Origin: DASZVB01 sp035545855
GTDB taxonomy: Bacteria > Myxococcota_A > Polyangia > Polyangiales > Polyangiaceae
NCBI GenBank assembly: GCA_035545855.1
Contig: DASZXK010000058.1
Coordinates: 62,001 to 126,000, forward strand
Direction: 5' to 3'
DNA: 64,000 nt
Shown here: positions 8,407 through 16,911 of the stretch, piece by piece
Layout of the letters: every line of letters starts with the position of its first letter
Numbering within the stretch: position 1 is the stretch's first letter
Notes under the pieces: model-generated
The model's database searches: none
What the model was told of the DNA's origin: nothing
What the model saw: the letters and a program-made list of their open reading frames with translations, nothing else
Translations under genes and position numbers: made by a program

Positions 8407-8829
8407 TCAGTCACCGAGCGTCTTCGCGGCCTTCTCGAATCGACCCGCGTGGGACTTCTCCGCCTTCGCGAGCGTTTCGAACCATTCCGCGATCTCCGAG
8501 AAGCCCTCCTCCCGGGCGGTCTTCGCCATGCCGGGGTACATCGTCTCGTACTCGTGGGTCTCGCCGGCCTTCGCCGCGACGAGGTTCTTCAGAGTCGGGC
8601 CGATGGGGAGGCCCGTCGCCGGGTCGCCCACCTGCTTCAGGAAATCGAGGTGGCCGTGCGCGTGGCCCGTCTCACCGTCCGCCGTGTCCTTGAAGAGACC
8701 CGCGACCTCCGGGTAGCCCTCCACGTCGGCGACCTTCGCGAAATACAGGTAGCGGCGATTCGCCTGGGACTCCCCGGCGAACGCGTCCTTCAGGTTCTGG
8801 TGCGTCTTCGTGCCGTCGAGCTTCGCCAT
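8407..8829 (-). CDS. rbr: Rubrerythrin (diiron domain only)
   Basis: I take ATG at 8829 rather than the longer frame from 8874, because an AGAGGAAG ribosome site sits just before it and the N-terminus then matches the family. The 140-residue four-helix protein shows likely diiron ligands Glu20, Glu53/His56, Glu90/Glu94 and Glu124/His127. The C-terminal rubredoxin domain is absent, so electrons must come from a partner, plausibly the Fe-S oxidoreductase encoded downstream. Rubrerythrins reduce hydrogen peroxide in the cytoplasm. Confidence 0.93.
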   Translation of the reverse strand: MAKLDGTKTHQNLKDAFAGESQANRRYLYFAKVADVEGYPEVAGLFKDTADGETGHAHGHLDFLKQVGDPATGLPIGPTLKNLVAAKAGETHEYETMYPGMAKTAREEGFSEIAEWFETLAKAEKSHAGRFEKAAKTLGD

Positions 8830-8908
8830 CTTCTTCCTCTCCGTCGAACCGGACGCTCCTTCCGGGGCATCCAAGGGGACCCGTACGATAGAACGCCGCC
8901 CGGCGCGG

Positions 8909-9895
8909 TCAACCGCCTTCCTTCGTCGAGGTGGCCTCCGCCAGCAGGACGGAGAGTCCCTTCGCGTCCAGGACGGCGTAGTTTCGGACGCAGTTGTTGA
9001 AGATCGCGTGGACGCGGCGCGCTCGTCCCGAGAGGTTCTTCACGGCGGGCACCCACGCGGCGAGCTCCTCGGGCGAGTAGAGATAGTCGAATCGTTCCGC
9101 GACGCTCGCGCCGCGGTGCCAGCCCGCGACGTTGTGGCCGTGAAAGCGCACGACCGCGAGGTCGTCGTTCGTGACGAGCACGGTGGGCGGCACGCCTCCG
9201 CCGCGGACCGCGGGTTCGTCCACGACGACGTACGACGCGCCGAGGTCGCGAAGGAGCGCCGTCACCCGCGGGAGGCGGGCCGGTTCGAGCCAGCTCCCGT
9301 GTCGGAATTCGACGGCGATGGGGAGCCCGCGGAGGCTCTCCCGCACCTTCTCGAGGCGGCGAGCGTTGCCTCGCGTGGACGAGAACCAGGGCGGGAACTG
9401 GACGAACACCGCCCCGAGCCGTCCTGCTTCGACGAGCGGCGCGACGAAGTCGCGGAACGCGTCGACGAGGAGCCCTCCGACCTCCGGCGGTAGTCGATCG
9501 GGACGAATCCGCGCCCCTTCGGACTCCGGGATGCGGGCCCTGAGCTCCCGGGACAGTCGCGTCACGTCGATCGGATGACCGGTGAACACCGGGTGAGCCT
9601 TCACGTCGAAGACGAACTCGCTCGGCGTGGAAGCGACCCAGCCCCGCGCCACCTCCGGCGACGGGATCGTATAGTACGTCGCGTCGACCTCCACGACCGG
9701 GAAGTGCTTCGCGTAGAACGCGAGCCGCTCCTTCCCGGTCTTCAGGCCGCGTGGGTAGAAGAGGCCCGCCTCGAGGAGGCTCCGGTCCGTCCAGCCTGCG
9801 GTGCCGTGGAGGACGTTCGCCGTCACCGCCGGCTCCCTGGCGCGGGAGGCGAGCTCCGCGGCGCGAGCGGCGACGTCCCCCCCGGGTTCCGTCAC
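8909..9895 (-). CDS. DUF72 family protein
   Basis: The frame is open from 10366, but only the part from about 9895 is like a protein. A GTG at 9895 overlaps the TGA of the upstream kinase gene (GTGA), which suggests translational coupling and gives 328 residues. Family landmarks are HGTAGWTDRSLLEAGLFYP, the EVDATYYTIPSPE segment, VFVQFPPWF, PIAVEFRHGSW and the C-terminal HAIFNNCVRNYAVLDAKGLS. DUF72 proteins have a TIM-barrel fold and no settled biochemical role. A second GTG about 24 codons in (VTANVLHG) is an alternative start closer to the usual N-terminus. Confidence 0.88.
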   Translation of the reverse strand: MTEPGGDVAARAAELASRAREPAVTANVLHGTAGWTDRSLLEAGLFYPRGLKTGKERLAFYAKHFPVVEVDATYYTIPSPEVARGWVASTPSEFVFDVKAHPVFTGHPIDVTRLSRELRARIPESEGARIRPDRLPPEVGGLLVDAFRDFVAPLVEAGRLGAVFVQFPPWFSSTRGNARRLEKVRESLRGLPIAVEFRHGSWLEPARLPRVTALLRDLGASYVVVDEPAVRGGGVPPTVLVTNDDLAVVRFHGHNVAGWHRGASVAERFDYLYSPEELAAWVPAVKNLSGRARRVHAIFNNCVRNYAVLDAKGLSVLLAEATSTKEGG

Positions 9896-10962
9896 ACGTG
9901 CCCGAGCTCGATGTGCAGCGCCGCCTTCCGTGCGAGCGCCTGCACGCCCATGATCATGATGGCGAAGCGCTCGTCCTTCGTCAGGCCCTGCTTGTACCGA
10001 TAGTAGATCTGCTGGAGCACGACGGCCGTCTTGAACATGCCGAACACGTAGTAGAACGTGGGGTTCGGCACCGCCCGCCCGGTCACCTTCTCGTACTCGG
10101 CAACGAGCTCCCGTCGCGTGAGGGACCCGGGCTGGATCGTCGGACCCCAGCGCATCACCTGCATCGCGTCGTCGTCGCCGGGCTCGGTCCAGTATCCGAG
10201 GAAGGTGCCGAGATCCATGCACGGGTCCCCGAGCGTCGACATTTCCCAGTCGAGGACGCCGATGATCTTCGTCAGGTCCGCGGGATCGAGGACGACGTTG
10301 TCGAACTTGTAGTCGTTGTGGATGAGCGCGGCGCCGCTCGCCTTCGGAAGGTTCTCGGCGAGCCATTTCGCGACCGCGGGGACGTCCGGGAGGTCGTCCG
10401 TCTGCGAGCCCTCGTAGCGCTTCGTCCAGCCGGAGACCTGCCGCTCGACGTAGCCCTCCGGCTTGCCGAGATCCCCGAGCCCGGCCTTCTCGTAGTCCAC
10501 GGCATGGATGCGCGCGAGGTTCGCGATCATGGAGCGGTGGAGGCGGGAGAGCGTGTCCGCGTCGAACTCGAACCCCGGGGGTAGCTGCTTCCGGAGGATC
10601 ACGCCCTTCAGCCGGCGCATGACGTAGAAGTTCGCGCCCAGGACCGCCGGGTCCTCGGAGAACACGACGGGTTCCGGCGCGAGCGGGTAGACGGCGTGGA
10701 GCTTCGAGAGGATCCGATACTCGCGCCCCATGTCGTGGGCGCTCTTCACCTTGCTCCCGAAGGGGGGCCTCCGGAGGACGTACTCGTGCTCCCCGGCCTT
10801 GATGAAGTAGGTGAGGTTCGAGTGCCCGCTCGGGAACTGCTGAACCGTGATGTCGGCGTCGCCGATCTCCTTCACGTGTTCGCGAAGGAACGGAACGAGG
10901 GTTCCGAGAGACAGCTCCTCGCCGGGGCGGACGTCGCGTGGGCGATCGATGAGGTCGTCCAT
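9892..10962 (-). CDS. Phosphotransferase family protein (APH/ACAD10-like kinase fold)
   Basis: The 356-residue protein has the aminoglycoside-phosphotransferase kinase fold. A P-loop-like FPSGHSNLTYFI (43-54) is followed by YVLRRPP, where Arg sits at the usual ATP-binding Lys position. The catalytic loop is HNDYKFDN with Asp217, and the metal-binding motif is LDWE with Asp238. This subgroup is the one fused to acyl-CoA dehydrogenase in animal ACAD10/11. In bacteria it probably phosphorylates a small hydroxylated substrate rather than an antibiotic, which is inference. It overlaps DUF72 by 4 bp. Confidence 0.87.
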   Translation of the reverse strand: MDDLIDRPRDVRPGEELSLGTLVPFLREHVKEIGDADITVQQFPSGHSNLTYFIKAGEHEYVLRRPPFGSKVKSAHDMGREYRILSKLHAVYPLAPEPVVFSEDPAVLGANFYVMRRLKGVILRKQLPPGFEFDADTLSRLHRSMIANLARIHAVDYEKAGLGDLGKPEGYVERQVSGWTKRYEGSQTDDLPDVPAVAKWLAENLPKASGAALIHNDYKFDNVVLDPADLTKIIGVLDWEMSTLGDPCMDLGTFLGYWTEPGDDDAMQVMRWGPTIQPGSLTRRELVAEYEKVTGRAVPNPTFYYVFGMFKTAVVLQQIYYRYKQGLTKDERFAIMIMGVQALARKAALHIELGHV

Positions 10963-11010
10963 GGGCCGCGCACTATACCGAGCGGGCCGCCCTCGGGCAG
11001 CCGTGAGCGC

Positions 11011-11622
11011 TCAGGGCGTCGGATCCGGCTGAATCGCGGCGTCCGTATCCGGAGGGGGTGGGCCGCCGCCTGCGCCACTGCTGCCGGCCGCGCCGCCGCC
11101 GCTTGCGCCGCCGGCGCTCGCCGTTCCGCCACTGCCGGTCGTCCCGCCGCTCGAGGCGCCGCCGGTCCCCGAAACGCCACCGGAGCTCGTGAAGCCTCCG
11201 CTGCTGAACGATCCACCGCTACTGAACGAGCCGCCGCTTCCGCTGCGGCCGCCGCTGCCCGTGCCGCCGTCGCGCGGCGTCGCCGTGCAGCCCATGCCGA
11301 AATCGACGCCGCACGCGCCGCTCGTCGTGCAGCAGGGGCTGCCCGCACCTGCCGGGCAGAACGCGGGCTTGCAGCCACCCGGGCCGCCGCCCTGGCTCGT
11401 CGTGCTACCGGTGCCGGAACCACCGACGTTCTGCGCGTTGCCCGTCCCGTTCTGGGGATTGCCGCCGCTGCCGCCGTTCTGGAAGCCCCCCGTCGAGGAC
11501 TGCGGCGAGACCGAAGCGTCCCCGAACGGGATCTCGTTGTCGGACGTGGCGCACGCCTGGAGCGCGCCGCCGAGCGCGATGAAGGTGACGGTCACCGCGG
11601 CGATTTGGGAAAGCTTGGGCAC
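11011..11622 (-). CDS. Gly/Ser-rich lipoprotein of unknown function
   Basis: The 203-residue product has a lipoprotein signal (basic start, VTVTFIALGGAL, lipobox LQAC). The mature part is a Gly/Ser linker broken by one small Cys-rich block (CKPAFCPAGAGSPCCTTSGAC). The tail repeats GGSFSSGGSFSSGGF and GGA/GGT units and ends PPPPDTDAAIQPDPTP. It resembles the linker region of the lipoproteins at 3989 and 26925 but lacks their C-terminal domains. It could be a surface spacer; no activity can be assigned. Confidence 0.72.
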   Translation of the reverse strand: MPKLSQIAAVTVTFIALGGALQACATSDNEIPFGDASVSPQSSTGGFQNGGSGGNPQNGTGNAQNVGGSGTGSTTSQGGGPGGCKPAFCPAGAGSPCCTTSGACGVDFGMGCTATPRDGGTGSGGRSGSGGSFSSGGSFSSGGFTSSGGVSGTGGASSGGTTGSGGTASAGGASGGGAAGSSGAGGGPPPPDTDAAIQPDPTP

Positions 11623-11841
11623 TGAAGGACCTCGGACGGAGTGGGATTCGCGGAAGCCACGGTGAGTCCGCGTCGGGTGTGTCGCATGACCGTGTTCCGT
11701 GGCTGAAGGAGCGCCGCCGCACCTCGCCCTCGAGCGAGCCGTATCGAAATTCTATCGCAGGCTCGCACCGCCCGCCACCGGACCGTGCGCGACACGCCGA
11801 AACGGATCCGTCGAGACGGAAATCCGGTCTGGGCGTTCCGG

Positions 11842-12363
11842 TCAGGGCGTGTCGACGGCCCGCTCGAGCTCGGCCGGGGATGGCGCGCCCTCCCGTCGGA
11901 CCCGCTCCGTTCCGTCTGGACCGAGGACCACCAGGGTCGGCACTCCGGTGATGGTCCCGAACGGCCCGCGCTGCTCGAGCGTCGCGGCGTCGGCGAGCGT
12001 CACGGTGAACCCGAGCTCGAGCGCCTCGGCGAACGTCTCCACGAGCGGCGCGTTCTTCGGCGGCTCGAGCACGACGCCGAGCGCGTTGATCCGCGGCTTG
12101 TGACGCCGGACGAGGTCCGACAGCTCGCGCACGAGGACCTGCGACGGTAAATCGTACGTCGTGATGAACGCGACGACCGTCACGCGACCCCGCGTCGTCT
12201 CGGACGAGACGTGAGTGCCGTCGAGCGCGGCGAAATCGAAGAAGACGGGCGGACTCGCCGGGCGCGACGCGCCGCGCGACGCCCCTCCCCCGCCGCCGCA
12301 CGCGACCAGCCCGAGGACGCCGGTGACCCCGAGGGCGAGCGGGAGGACCGCGCTGGCCTTCAT
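11842..12363 (-). CDS. Thioredoxin-fold (TlpA/AhpC-like) lipoprotein without the CxxC site
   Basis: The 173-residue protein has a lipoprotein signal ending LVACGGGG. It continues with a redoxin-like core: FFDFAALDGTHVSS, RGRVTVVAFITTYDLPSQ, INALGVVLEPPKN, and the cis-Pro loop GVPTLVVLGPDGTERV. At the position where redoxins carry the catalytic Cys motif it reads TTYDLPSQ. The mature part has no cysteine beyond the lipidated one, so a disulfide-exchange role is unlikely. It may act as a binding or scaffold domain. Its neighbours do not clarify this. Confidence 0.75.
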   Translation of the reverse strand: MKASAVLPLALGVTGVLGLVACGGGGGASRGASRPASPPVFFDFAALDGTHVSSETTRGRVTVVAFITTYDLPSQVLVRELSDLVRRHKPRINALGVVLEPPKNAPLVETFAEALELGFTVTLADAATLEQRGPFGTITGVPTLVVLGPDGTERVRREGAPSPAELERAVDTP

Positions 12364-12373
12364 CCGTCCTCGG

Positions 12374-13075
12374 TCAACCCGGTATGGCGAACCGGGATGG
12401 GGCCGCGCCGCCGCCCGGCCCGAAGAGATCCGCGAAGAGCCCGAGCGCCTCGGGGAGCGGAAGCCCCTTCCTCGCGTGCGCGACGACCGTGATGGCCAGG
12501 TCGTCGACCGCGGCCCGGAGCTCGCCCGCTTCCAGGACGGCTCCGGCGAGCGAGTCCCCGGCGCGCGGGGCGCGCGATCGCTCGACGATGGGATCGTGCT
12601 TCACCCATTCGAACGTGTCTCCGGGGCGGTGCGAGCAAGCGAGGACCTGGACGAAGTCGAGGTACAGCGGCGCGACGATCGCGACGACTCGCGCGTCCCG
12701 TCCCGGACGGCTCGCGAGCGCGTACGCCGGCCCTCGTGGCGTGGCATCCGCCTGAACGGTGCCGATGGCCGCGAGGATCTTCGCGCGCCGCTTCGAGTCC
12801 GTCTCCGCGGCGAGGAGCGGCGCGTAGAGCGCGATGCGCGGCACGGTGATGCTCGCGACGTCCTGTTCGAGCGAGGCCATCCAGACGTCCCGGCCCGGGC
12901 CGTCCAGCTCTCGGTACGCCATGGCCGCGGCGAGCGCCGCCTCCGCGTCCGTCGCGAGGCGGTTCAGGAACGCGCACCACACGGCGACGGAGCGAGGGTC
13001 GGCGCCCGCTCCCGCCGCCCTCGGCAGCGGCGTCTCGTCGGGACGCGGGCTGCCGGCGCCTTCGACCTTCCGCAT
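12374..13075 (-). CDS. Protein of unknown function
   Basis: The reading frame is open from a TTG at 13114, but the first ATG is at 13075 (MRKVEGAGSPRP), giving 233 residues; neither has a convincing ribosome site. The sequence is mostly helical and has no signal peptide or membrane segment. Notable parts are SVAVWCAFLNRLATDAEAAL, YAPLLAAETDSKRRAKILAA and FEWVKHDPIVERSRAP. I do not recognise a family. Codon usage (strong third-position GC) matches its neighbours. The stop lies 10 bp before the TlpA-like gene, so the two may form an operon. Confidence 0.6.
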   Translation of the reverse strand: MRKVEGAGSPRPDETPLPRAAGAGADPRSVAVWCAFLNRLATDAEAALAAAMAYRELDGPGRDVWMASLEQDVASITVPRIALYAPLLAAETDSKRRAKILAAIGTVQADATPRGPAYALASRPGRDARVVAIVAPLYLDFVQVLACSHRPGDTFEWVKHDPIVERSRAPRAGDSLAGAVLEAGELRAAVDDLAITVVAHARKGLPLPEALGLFADLFGPGGGAAPSRFAIPG

Positions 13076-13192
13076 GGGAGGCGCACGGTAGAGCACGCCC
13101 CGCTTCGGGCGCAACTCGCGACGTTCGGGTTTTCGTGACGGGGCGCCGCACCCGGGTGGGTCATCCGCGCTGTGGACAAACCCGGGGAACGG

Positions 13193-13492
13193 TCACGCCG
13201 GATCCGCGTCGCCCGGATCGCCGCTCACGCAGAACGCGAGTTCGCGCCTGAGGTCCTCGACGGTTTCGCGAAGTTCGCGCGCTCGCGAGCGAGGCCCCGC
13301 GATGACGATGTCTCCGCCGTCCGTGATGCGTCTGCCGAACGCGGACGCGCGAGGCTCGGCGAACACGGCGCCGAGCCCCTCGCTCGCCTCGAGAATGCTC
13401 TTGACGAAGACCACGTCGGGTTCTCGAACTCGCAGCCGATGGACCACCAGGTCCTCGGAGAGGAAGGGATCCAGCCACGCTTTGCCGTCCAC
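13193..13492 (-). CDS. DUF4911 family protein
   Basis: The frame extends far upstream, but only the last 99 residues look like a protein. They begin at a GTG at 13492 (VDGKAWLDPFLSEDLVVHRL). The pattern RVREPDVVFVKSILEASEGL followed by AEPRASAFGRRITDGGDIVI matches what I recall of DUF4911, a small family of delta-proteobacteria and relatives with no known function. The start codon lies inside an inverted repeat shared with the divergent gene at 13517, and the starts are only 24 bp apart. Confidence 0.65.
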   Translation of the reverse strand: MDGKAWLDPFLSEDLVVHRLRVREPDVVFVKSILEASEGLGAVFAEPRASAFGRRITDGGDIVIAGPRSRARELRETVEDLRRELAFCVSGDPGDADPA

Positions 13493-13519
13493 GTGCGCCG
13501 GAGCTATAGCACGCACGTG
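13490..13519. promoter_or_regulatory. Inverted repeat spanning two divergent GTG start codons
   Basis: CACGTGCG (13490-13497) and CGCACGTG (13512-13519) are exact inverted repeats with a 14-base centre. The outer edges of the arms are the GTG start codons of the DUF4911 gene (minus strand) and of the acidic protein (plus strand). The symmetry could serve a dimeric regulator or a hairpin in the plus-strand message. It may also be partly chance, since both arms contain the palindrome CACGTG. Confidence 0.45.
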
Positions 13520-14944
13520 CCCGATCAGGAGGAGCCCTCGCCCCCCGACACCGACGCCCTCGAGCGCGATCTCGACGGCGACGCGGATCAGCGTGATCAC
13601 ACGCTCGAAGAAGAGGAACTGCCGGCGATCGCTCTCGAGCCCGAGGGAGATCTCGACGACGCGACGGCCACCGAGCTCGACCCGGGAATCGACATCCCCG
13701 ACCTCGACGAGGCTGCCGACGAGGACGACCCCTCCCTCGAAGCGTACTCGGAGATCGACGAGACGACTCACGAAGACGACGGCGACGCGGAAGACGACTC
13801 GGGCCCCGTCGGGGACGACGCCTCGGTGGACATCGAGGAACAGGAGCCCCTGGGCGAGGACGACGGCGAGGGCGCGACGGAGGAGCTCGAGTCGCTCGTG
13901 AGCGGGGAGCTGCCGATCCTCGGCGCGGACCCGGACGGCGAGCGCGAGATCGGTGACCATGAGCCGCTCCTTCGGCTCCCGGAAGAGGAGGAAGGCATTC
14001 CCCCCCGGGCCGAGTTCGGCTGGCAGGAGGTCGCGCCCCCCCCGCTCCTTTCCCCGCGGAACACCGTCCACGCGCTCCACGGGACCCGCGTGGCGTGCGG
14101 TGGCGCGAACATCGTCGTCCTGGACGACGCCGGTGCGGAGCGAACCATCGACGCCCGAGTCCCCGGGACCGTCACGAGCTTCTGCGAAACGGCGGACGGT
14201 ACGCTGGTGTTCACGACCAGCGCGGGCCGCCTCGCGCGTTTCGTCCCCGAGCGCGCCGAGGTCTCGGCCCTGAGCCCGCTGGCAGAGGACCTCGCCCAGG
14301 ACCGCACGCTCACCCTCGGCGGTCCGACCCCGAGCGCGCGGCCCGCGGTGCTCCTCCTCGTCGAGCCGGATGGACTGTTGCTGGAGAGCACCGATCAGGG
14401 CACGACGTGGCGGCGGGTGGATCTCGGCGGCAAGGTGCTCGCGCTGTCGCGAGGGACCCCGCCCGTGTGCCTCGTCGCGCAAGGGAGCCGAACGAAATGG
14501 TTTCATTCGGAGCCGACCGGCGGCTTCACCCCCTCGCCCGCTCCCTACCCCACGGACGGCGAGAGTCCGGTGGTCGTCACCGAAGGAGACGTCGTCGTCG
14601 TCCTCGAGCGGGGGCGAGGCGTCTCCGTGTCCGCGACGCGAGCCGCCTCGTTCGAGCGAGTGAAAGCGTCGTCTCGCGTCACCGCGATCGCCGCCGGCCG
14701 CCTCGGGAGCCGCCCCTCGGCGTTCGCCGCGACGTTCGAGCCGGCGAGCGGGCGCACGCTGATCCTGTGGATCGACGCGACGTCCGGCGACGCTTTCGTG
14801 GTCGCATCGCTCGAGCCGAACGGGGACGACGACGCCGACGACCAGCTCCGGGTGGACGCCCTGGCGTGGGAACCTCAGACGGAAACGCTCTGGGCGAGCG
14901 GAGCGTTCGGCGTACGGCGCTTTCGCCGGCCGCCGAGCGCCTGA
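13517..14944 (+). CDS. Acidic N-terminal domain plus beta-propeller-like protein, function unknown
   Basis: I start it at GTG 13517 (VPDQEEPSPPDTD), 13 bases after a GGAG. The frame is open further upstream but there it overlaps the divergent DUF4911 gene. The 475-residue product has about 180 very acidic residues (long Asp/Glu runs, likely disordered). About 290 residues of repeated short strands follow, such as HALHGTRVACGGANIVVLDD, TVTSFCETADGTLVFTTSAG, LLESTDQGTTWRRVDLGG and VDALAWEPQTETLWASGAFG. Those fit a propeller of WD40/sialidase-like blades. No signal peptide is seen. The stop is 7 bp from the convergent TPR gene. Confidence 0.7.
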   Translation: MPDQEEPSPPDTDALERDLDGDADQRDHTLEEEELPAIALEPEGDLDDATATELDPGIDIPDLDEAADEDDPSLEAYSEIDETTHEDDGDAEDDSGPVGDDASVDIEEQEPLGEDDGEGATEELESLVSGELPILGADPDGEREIGDHEPLLRLPEEEEGIPPRAEFGWQEVAPPPLLSPRNTVHALHGTRVACGGANIVVLDDAGAERTIDARVPGTVTSFCETADGTLVFTTSAGRLARFVPERAEVSALSPLAEDLAQDRTLTLGGPTPSARPAVLLLVEPDGLLLESTDQGTTWRRVDLGGKVLALSRGTPPVCLVAQGSRTKWFHSEPTGGFTPSPAPYPTDGESPVVVTEGDVVVVLERGRGVSVSATRAASFERVKASSRVTAIAAGRLGSRPSAFAATFEPASGRTLILWIDATSGDAFVVASLEPNGDDDADDQLRVDALAWEPQTETLWASGAFGVRRFRRPPSA

Positions 14945-14951
14945 TCGCCGC

Positions 14952-16871
14952 TCAGTCCTGCCCTTCGCGGGACGCCGGACGGAGCTCGGCGGCGAGGCGG
15001 GCGGCCATCTCGCGGTAGGCATCGCCGATGCGTCGGTCACGAGGGGCGAGGCGGAGGGCCGTCGCGAGGTGTCGCTCCGCGGCGCGGACGTCCCGCTGGC
15101 TCTCCCACTCGAAGCGCGCAGCGCGCTCCAGCACGAGCGCCGCCTCCAGGGGATCGGCGGGGGAAGAAAGCTCGAGCGACTCACGGAGCCTCGCGTACGC
15201 GAGCGAAGCACCCGCCAGGTCGCCGAGCTTCTCGCGCCACTCGGCCTCGAGGGCGCGCGCCACGACGACCTCTTCCCGGTCCGAAGCGACGGCGCGAACT
15301 CGAGCGACGGCCTGCGGAAGGTCTCCGAGCTTCGCGAGGATCTTCGCGAGATCCACGAGCGCTCCCGCGGGCACGTTGCCCTTCTTTTCGCCGAGCGCGA
15401 GCGCCCGTTCGAGGAGCGTCACCGCTCGCTCGGCTCGTCCGGACTCGACGAGCGCCCGCCCGAGGCCGGCGGTGGCCTCGGGATCGTCCGGTAGGTAGCG
15501 GAGGGCTCGCTCGAAGAGCCGCCCGCCCACCGCGACGTACCCGGACGAGACGAGCGCGCGCCCCGCACGAACGCAGACCTCGTGGCGCGCGCGGTTCCCG
15601 ACGGCCGCCGCTTCCAGGTGCTCGGCGTCGGAGAGCGCGTCTTTCACGTCGCCGTGTGAGAGCCGCGCCTCGAACCGCTGCCAGCGCGGGGCGGCGAGCG
15701 ACGGCGCGCGCGCCACCGCGTCCGAGAGCCAGGCGATCCGCGACGCGGCGTCGTCGGCGTGCGACGCTGCCTCCAGGAACAGGAGCGCCGCGAGGGGCGC
15801 GTATTCCTCCGAACGCGTGGCGGCGGCGATCGCTTCGCGCGCGCCGGCACGGTCACCGACGCGAGCGAGGAGCGTCGCGCCGATGGTCCCGGACTCCGAC
15901 AGCGGAAGTGACTCCGACAGGAGCGACAGCGCCGCCTCTGCGCGCTCTCCGGCGAAGGTGTCGATCTCCGCGACGAGGCGGCAGAGCTCGGGGTGCCGGG
16001 GCGCGCGCTCCAGCGCCAGAACGTATCCCTGGCGGGCGGCGTCGGTGCGCCCCGCCGCGAGATCGTCGTCCGCGGCGCGCACGAGCTCGGCGAGCTCGAC
16101 CGCGCGGATCACGTCGTCCGGAAGCGCCGTCGGCGGGAACGTCGTGTCGAACGTGCACGTCACCGCCTCGCCGTCGGTTTCGACCGGTCCGGCGGCGAGG
16201 CCGTCCGCGCTCGGCGCGCGAGCTCCGACCGCGGGCATCACGAGCCGCGAGAGCGCGCCGGCCGCTCCCGCGAGCGTCAGGACGCGACCGGAGCGCGTGA
16301 GCGCGCGTCCGAAGACCGAGTCCACGATGGCGAGAGCGACGCCGAGCGCCGGCCCCCGGAGGCCGGCGCCCCGCGCGCGGGCGACGACGACGCGTGCATC
16401 CCCCATCGACGGCGCATAGAGGAGGTCGAACGCGACGGCGCCCTGTGCGCCGATGGCTCCGACGCCGATTCCCCCGGGCACCCGGAACACCGACACGGGG
16501 CGTTCGAGCCCGCCGAGGATCTCCTTCACTCGCCGGGTCGCGTGACGGCTCGCGGCCTCGAAGGAAAGGCGGAACGTCAGGCGCTCGAGGCGGCCACGCC
16601 GGTGCCGAAACGGCCGCACGCCGCCCGAGAGGTCCACCGGGAAACGGAGGTTCGGGAGCGTCGCCGCGAGCTCCGTCACTTCGACCGGTCCCACCTCGAC
16701 CGCCTCGTACAGCTCGAGGCCGAGGACTCCACGAGCGATCGTCAACCGGAGCGGAACCGGAAGCTCGAGGGCGGGCTCCGGGGACGGCCGGGAGCTCGGT
16801 GTGGAAGGGGCACCGTGAGGGCGGATCAAGAGCGAGGGAAATCGTACCAGGGGGAACGGCGGGGCGGGCAA
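14952..16871 (-). CDS. TPR-repeat protein of unknown function
   Basis: The 639-residue frame starts at a TTG (16871) with only a G-rich stretch before it, so the start is uncertain. The first 250 residues are a mixed alpha/beta region (VSVFRVPGGIGVGAIGAQGA) that I do not recognise. From about residue 270 onward the sequence is tetratricopeptide-like: DLAAGRTDAARQGYVLALER, RLFERALRYLPDDPEATAGL, ALVESGRAERAVTLLERALA and AERHLATALRLAPRDRRIGD. TPR superhelices hold protein partners. No membrane segment or signal peptide is evident. It lies 40 bp downstream of the MlaC-like gene and could share its message. Confidence 0.75.
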   Translation of the reverse strand: MPAPPFPLVRFPSLLIRPHGAPSTPSSRPSPEPALELPVPLRLTIARGVLGLELYEAVEVGPVEVTELAATLPNLRFPVDLSGGVRPFRHRRGRLERLTFRLSFEAASRHATRRVKEILGGLERPVSVFRVPGGIGVGAIGAQGAVAFDLLYAPSMGDARVVVARARGAGLRGPALGVALAIVDSVFGRALTRSGRVLTLAGAAGALSRLVMPAVGARAPSADGLAAGPVETDGEAVTCTFDTTFPPTALPDDVIRAVELAELVRAADDDLAAGRTDAARQGYVLALERAPRHPELCRLVAEIDTFAGERAEAALSLLSESLPLSESGTIGATLLARVGDRAGAREAIAAATRSEEYAPLAALLFLEAASHADDAASRIAWLSDAVARAPSLAAPRWQRFEARLSHGDVKDALSDAEHLEAAAVGNRARHEVCVRAGRALVSSGYVAVGGRLFERALRYLPDDPEATAGLGRALVESGRAERAVTLLERALALGEKKGNVPAGALVDLAKILAKLGDLPQAVARVRAVASDREEVVVARALEAEWREKLGDLAGASLAYARLRESLELSSPADPLEAALVLERAARFEWESQRDVRAAERHLATALRLAPRDRRIGDAYREMAARLAAELRPASREGQD

Positions 16872-16911
16872 ATGGCCCGCCCCCGAGGCACCCGCCGGCG
16901 ACCGCCCCAGG

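Noticed and set aside
8407..8874. Longer rubrerythrin starting at 8874
   Set aside because: The additional 15 residues are not conserved in the family, and a good AGAGGAAG site precedes the inner ATG at 8829.
13193..15211. 672-residue minus-strand frame covering the acidic propeller gene
   Set aside because: Only its last 99 residues (from GTG 13492) look like protein; the remainder is antisense to the gene at 13517.
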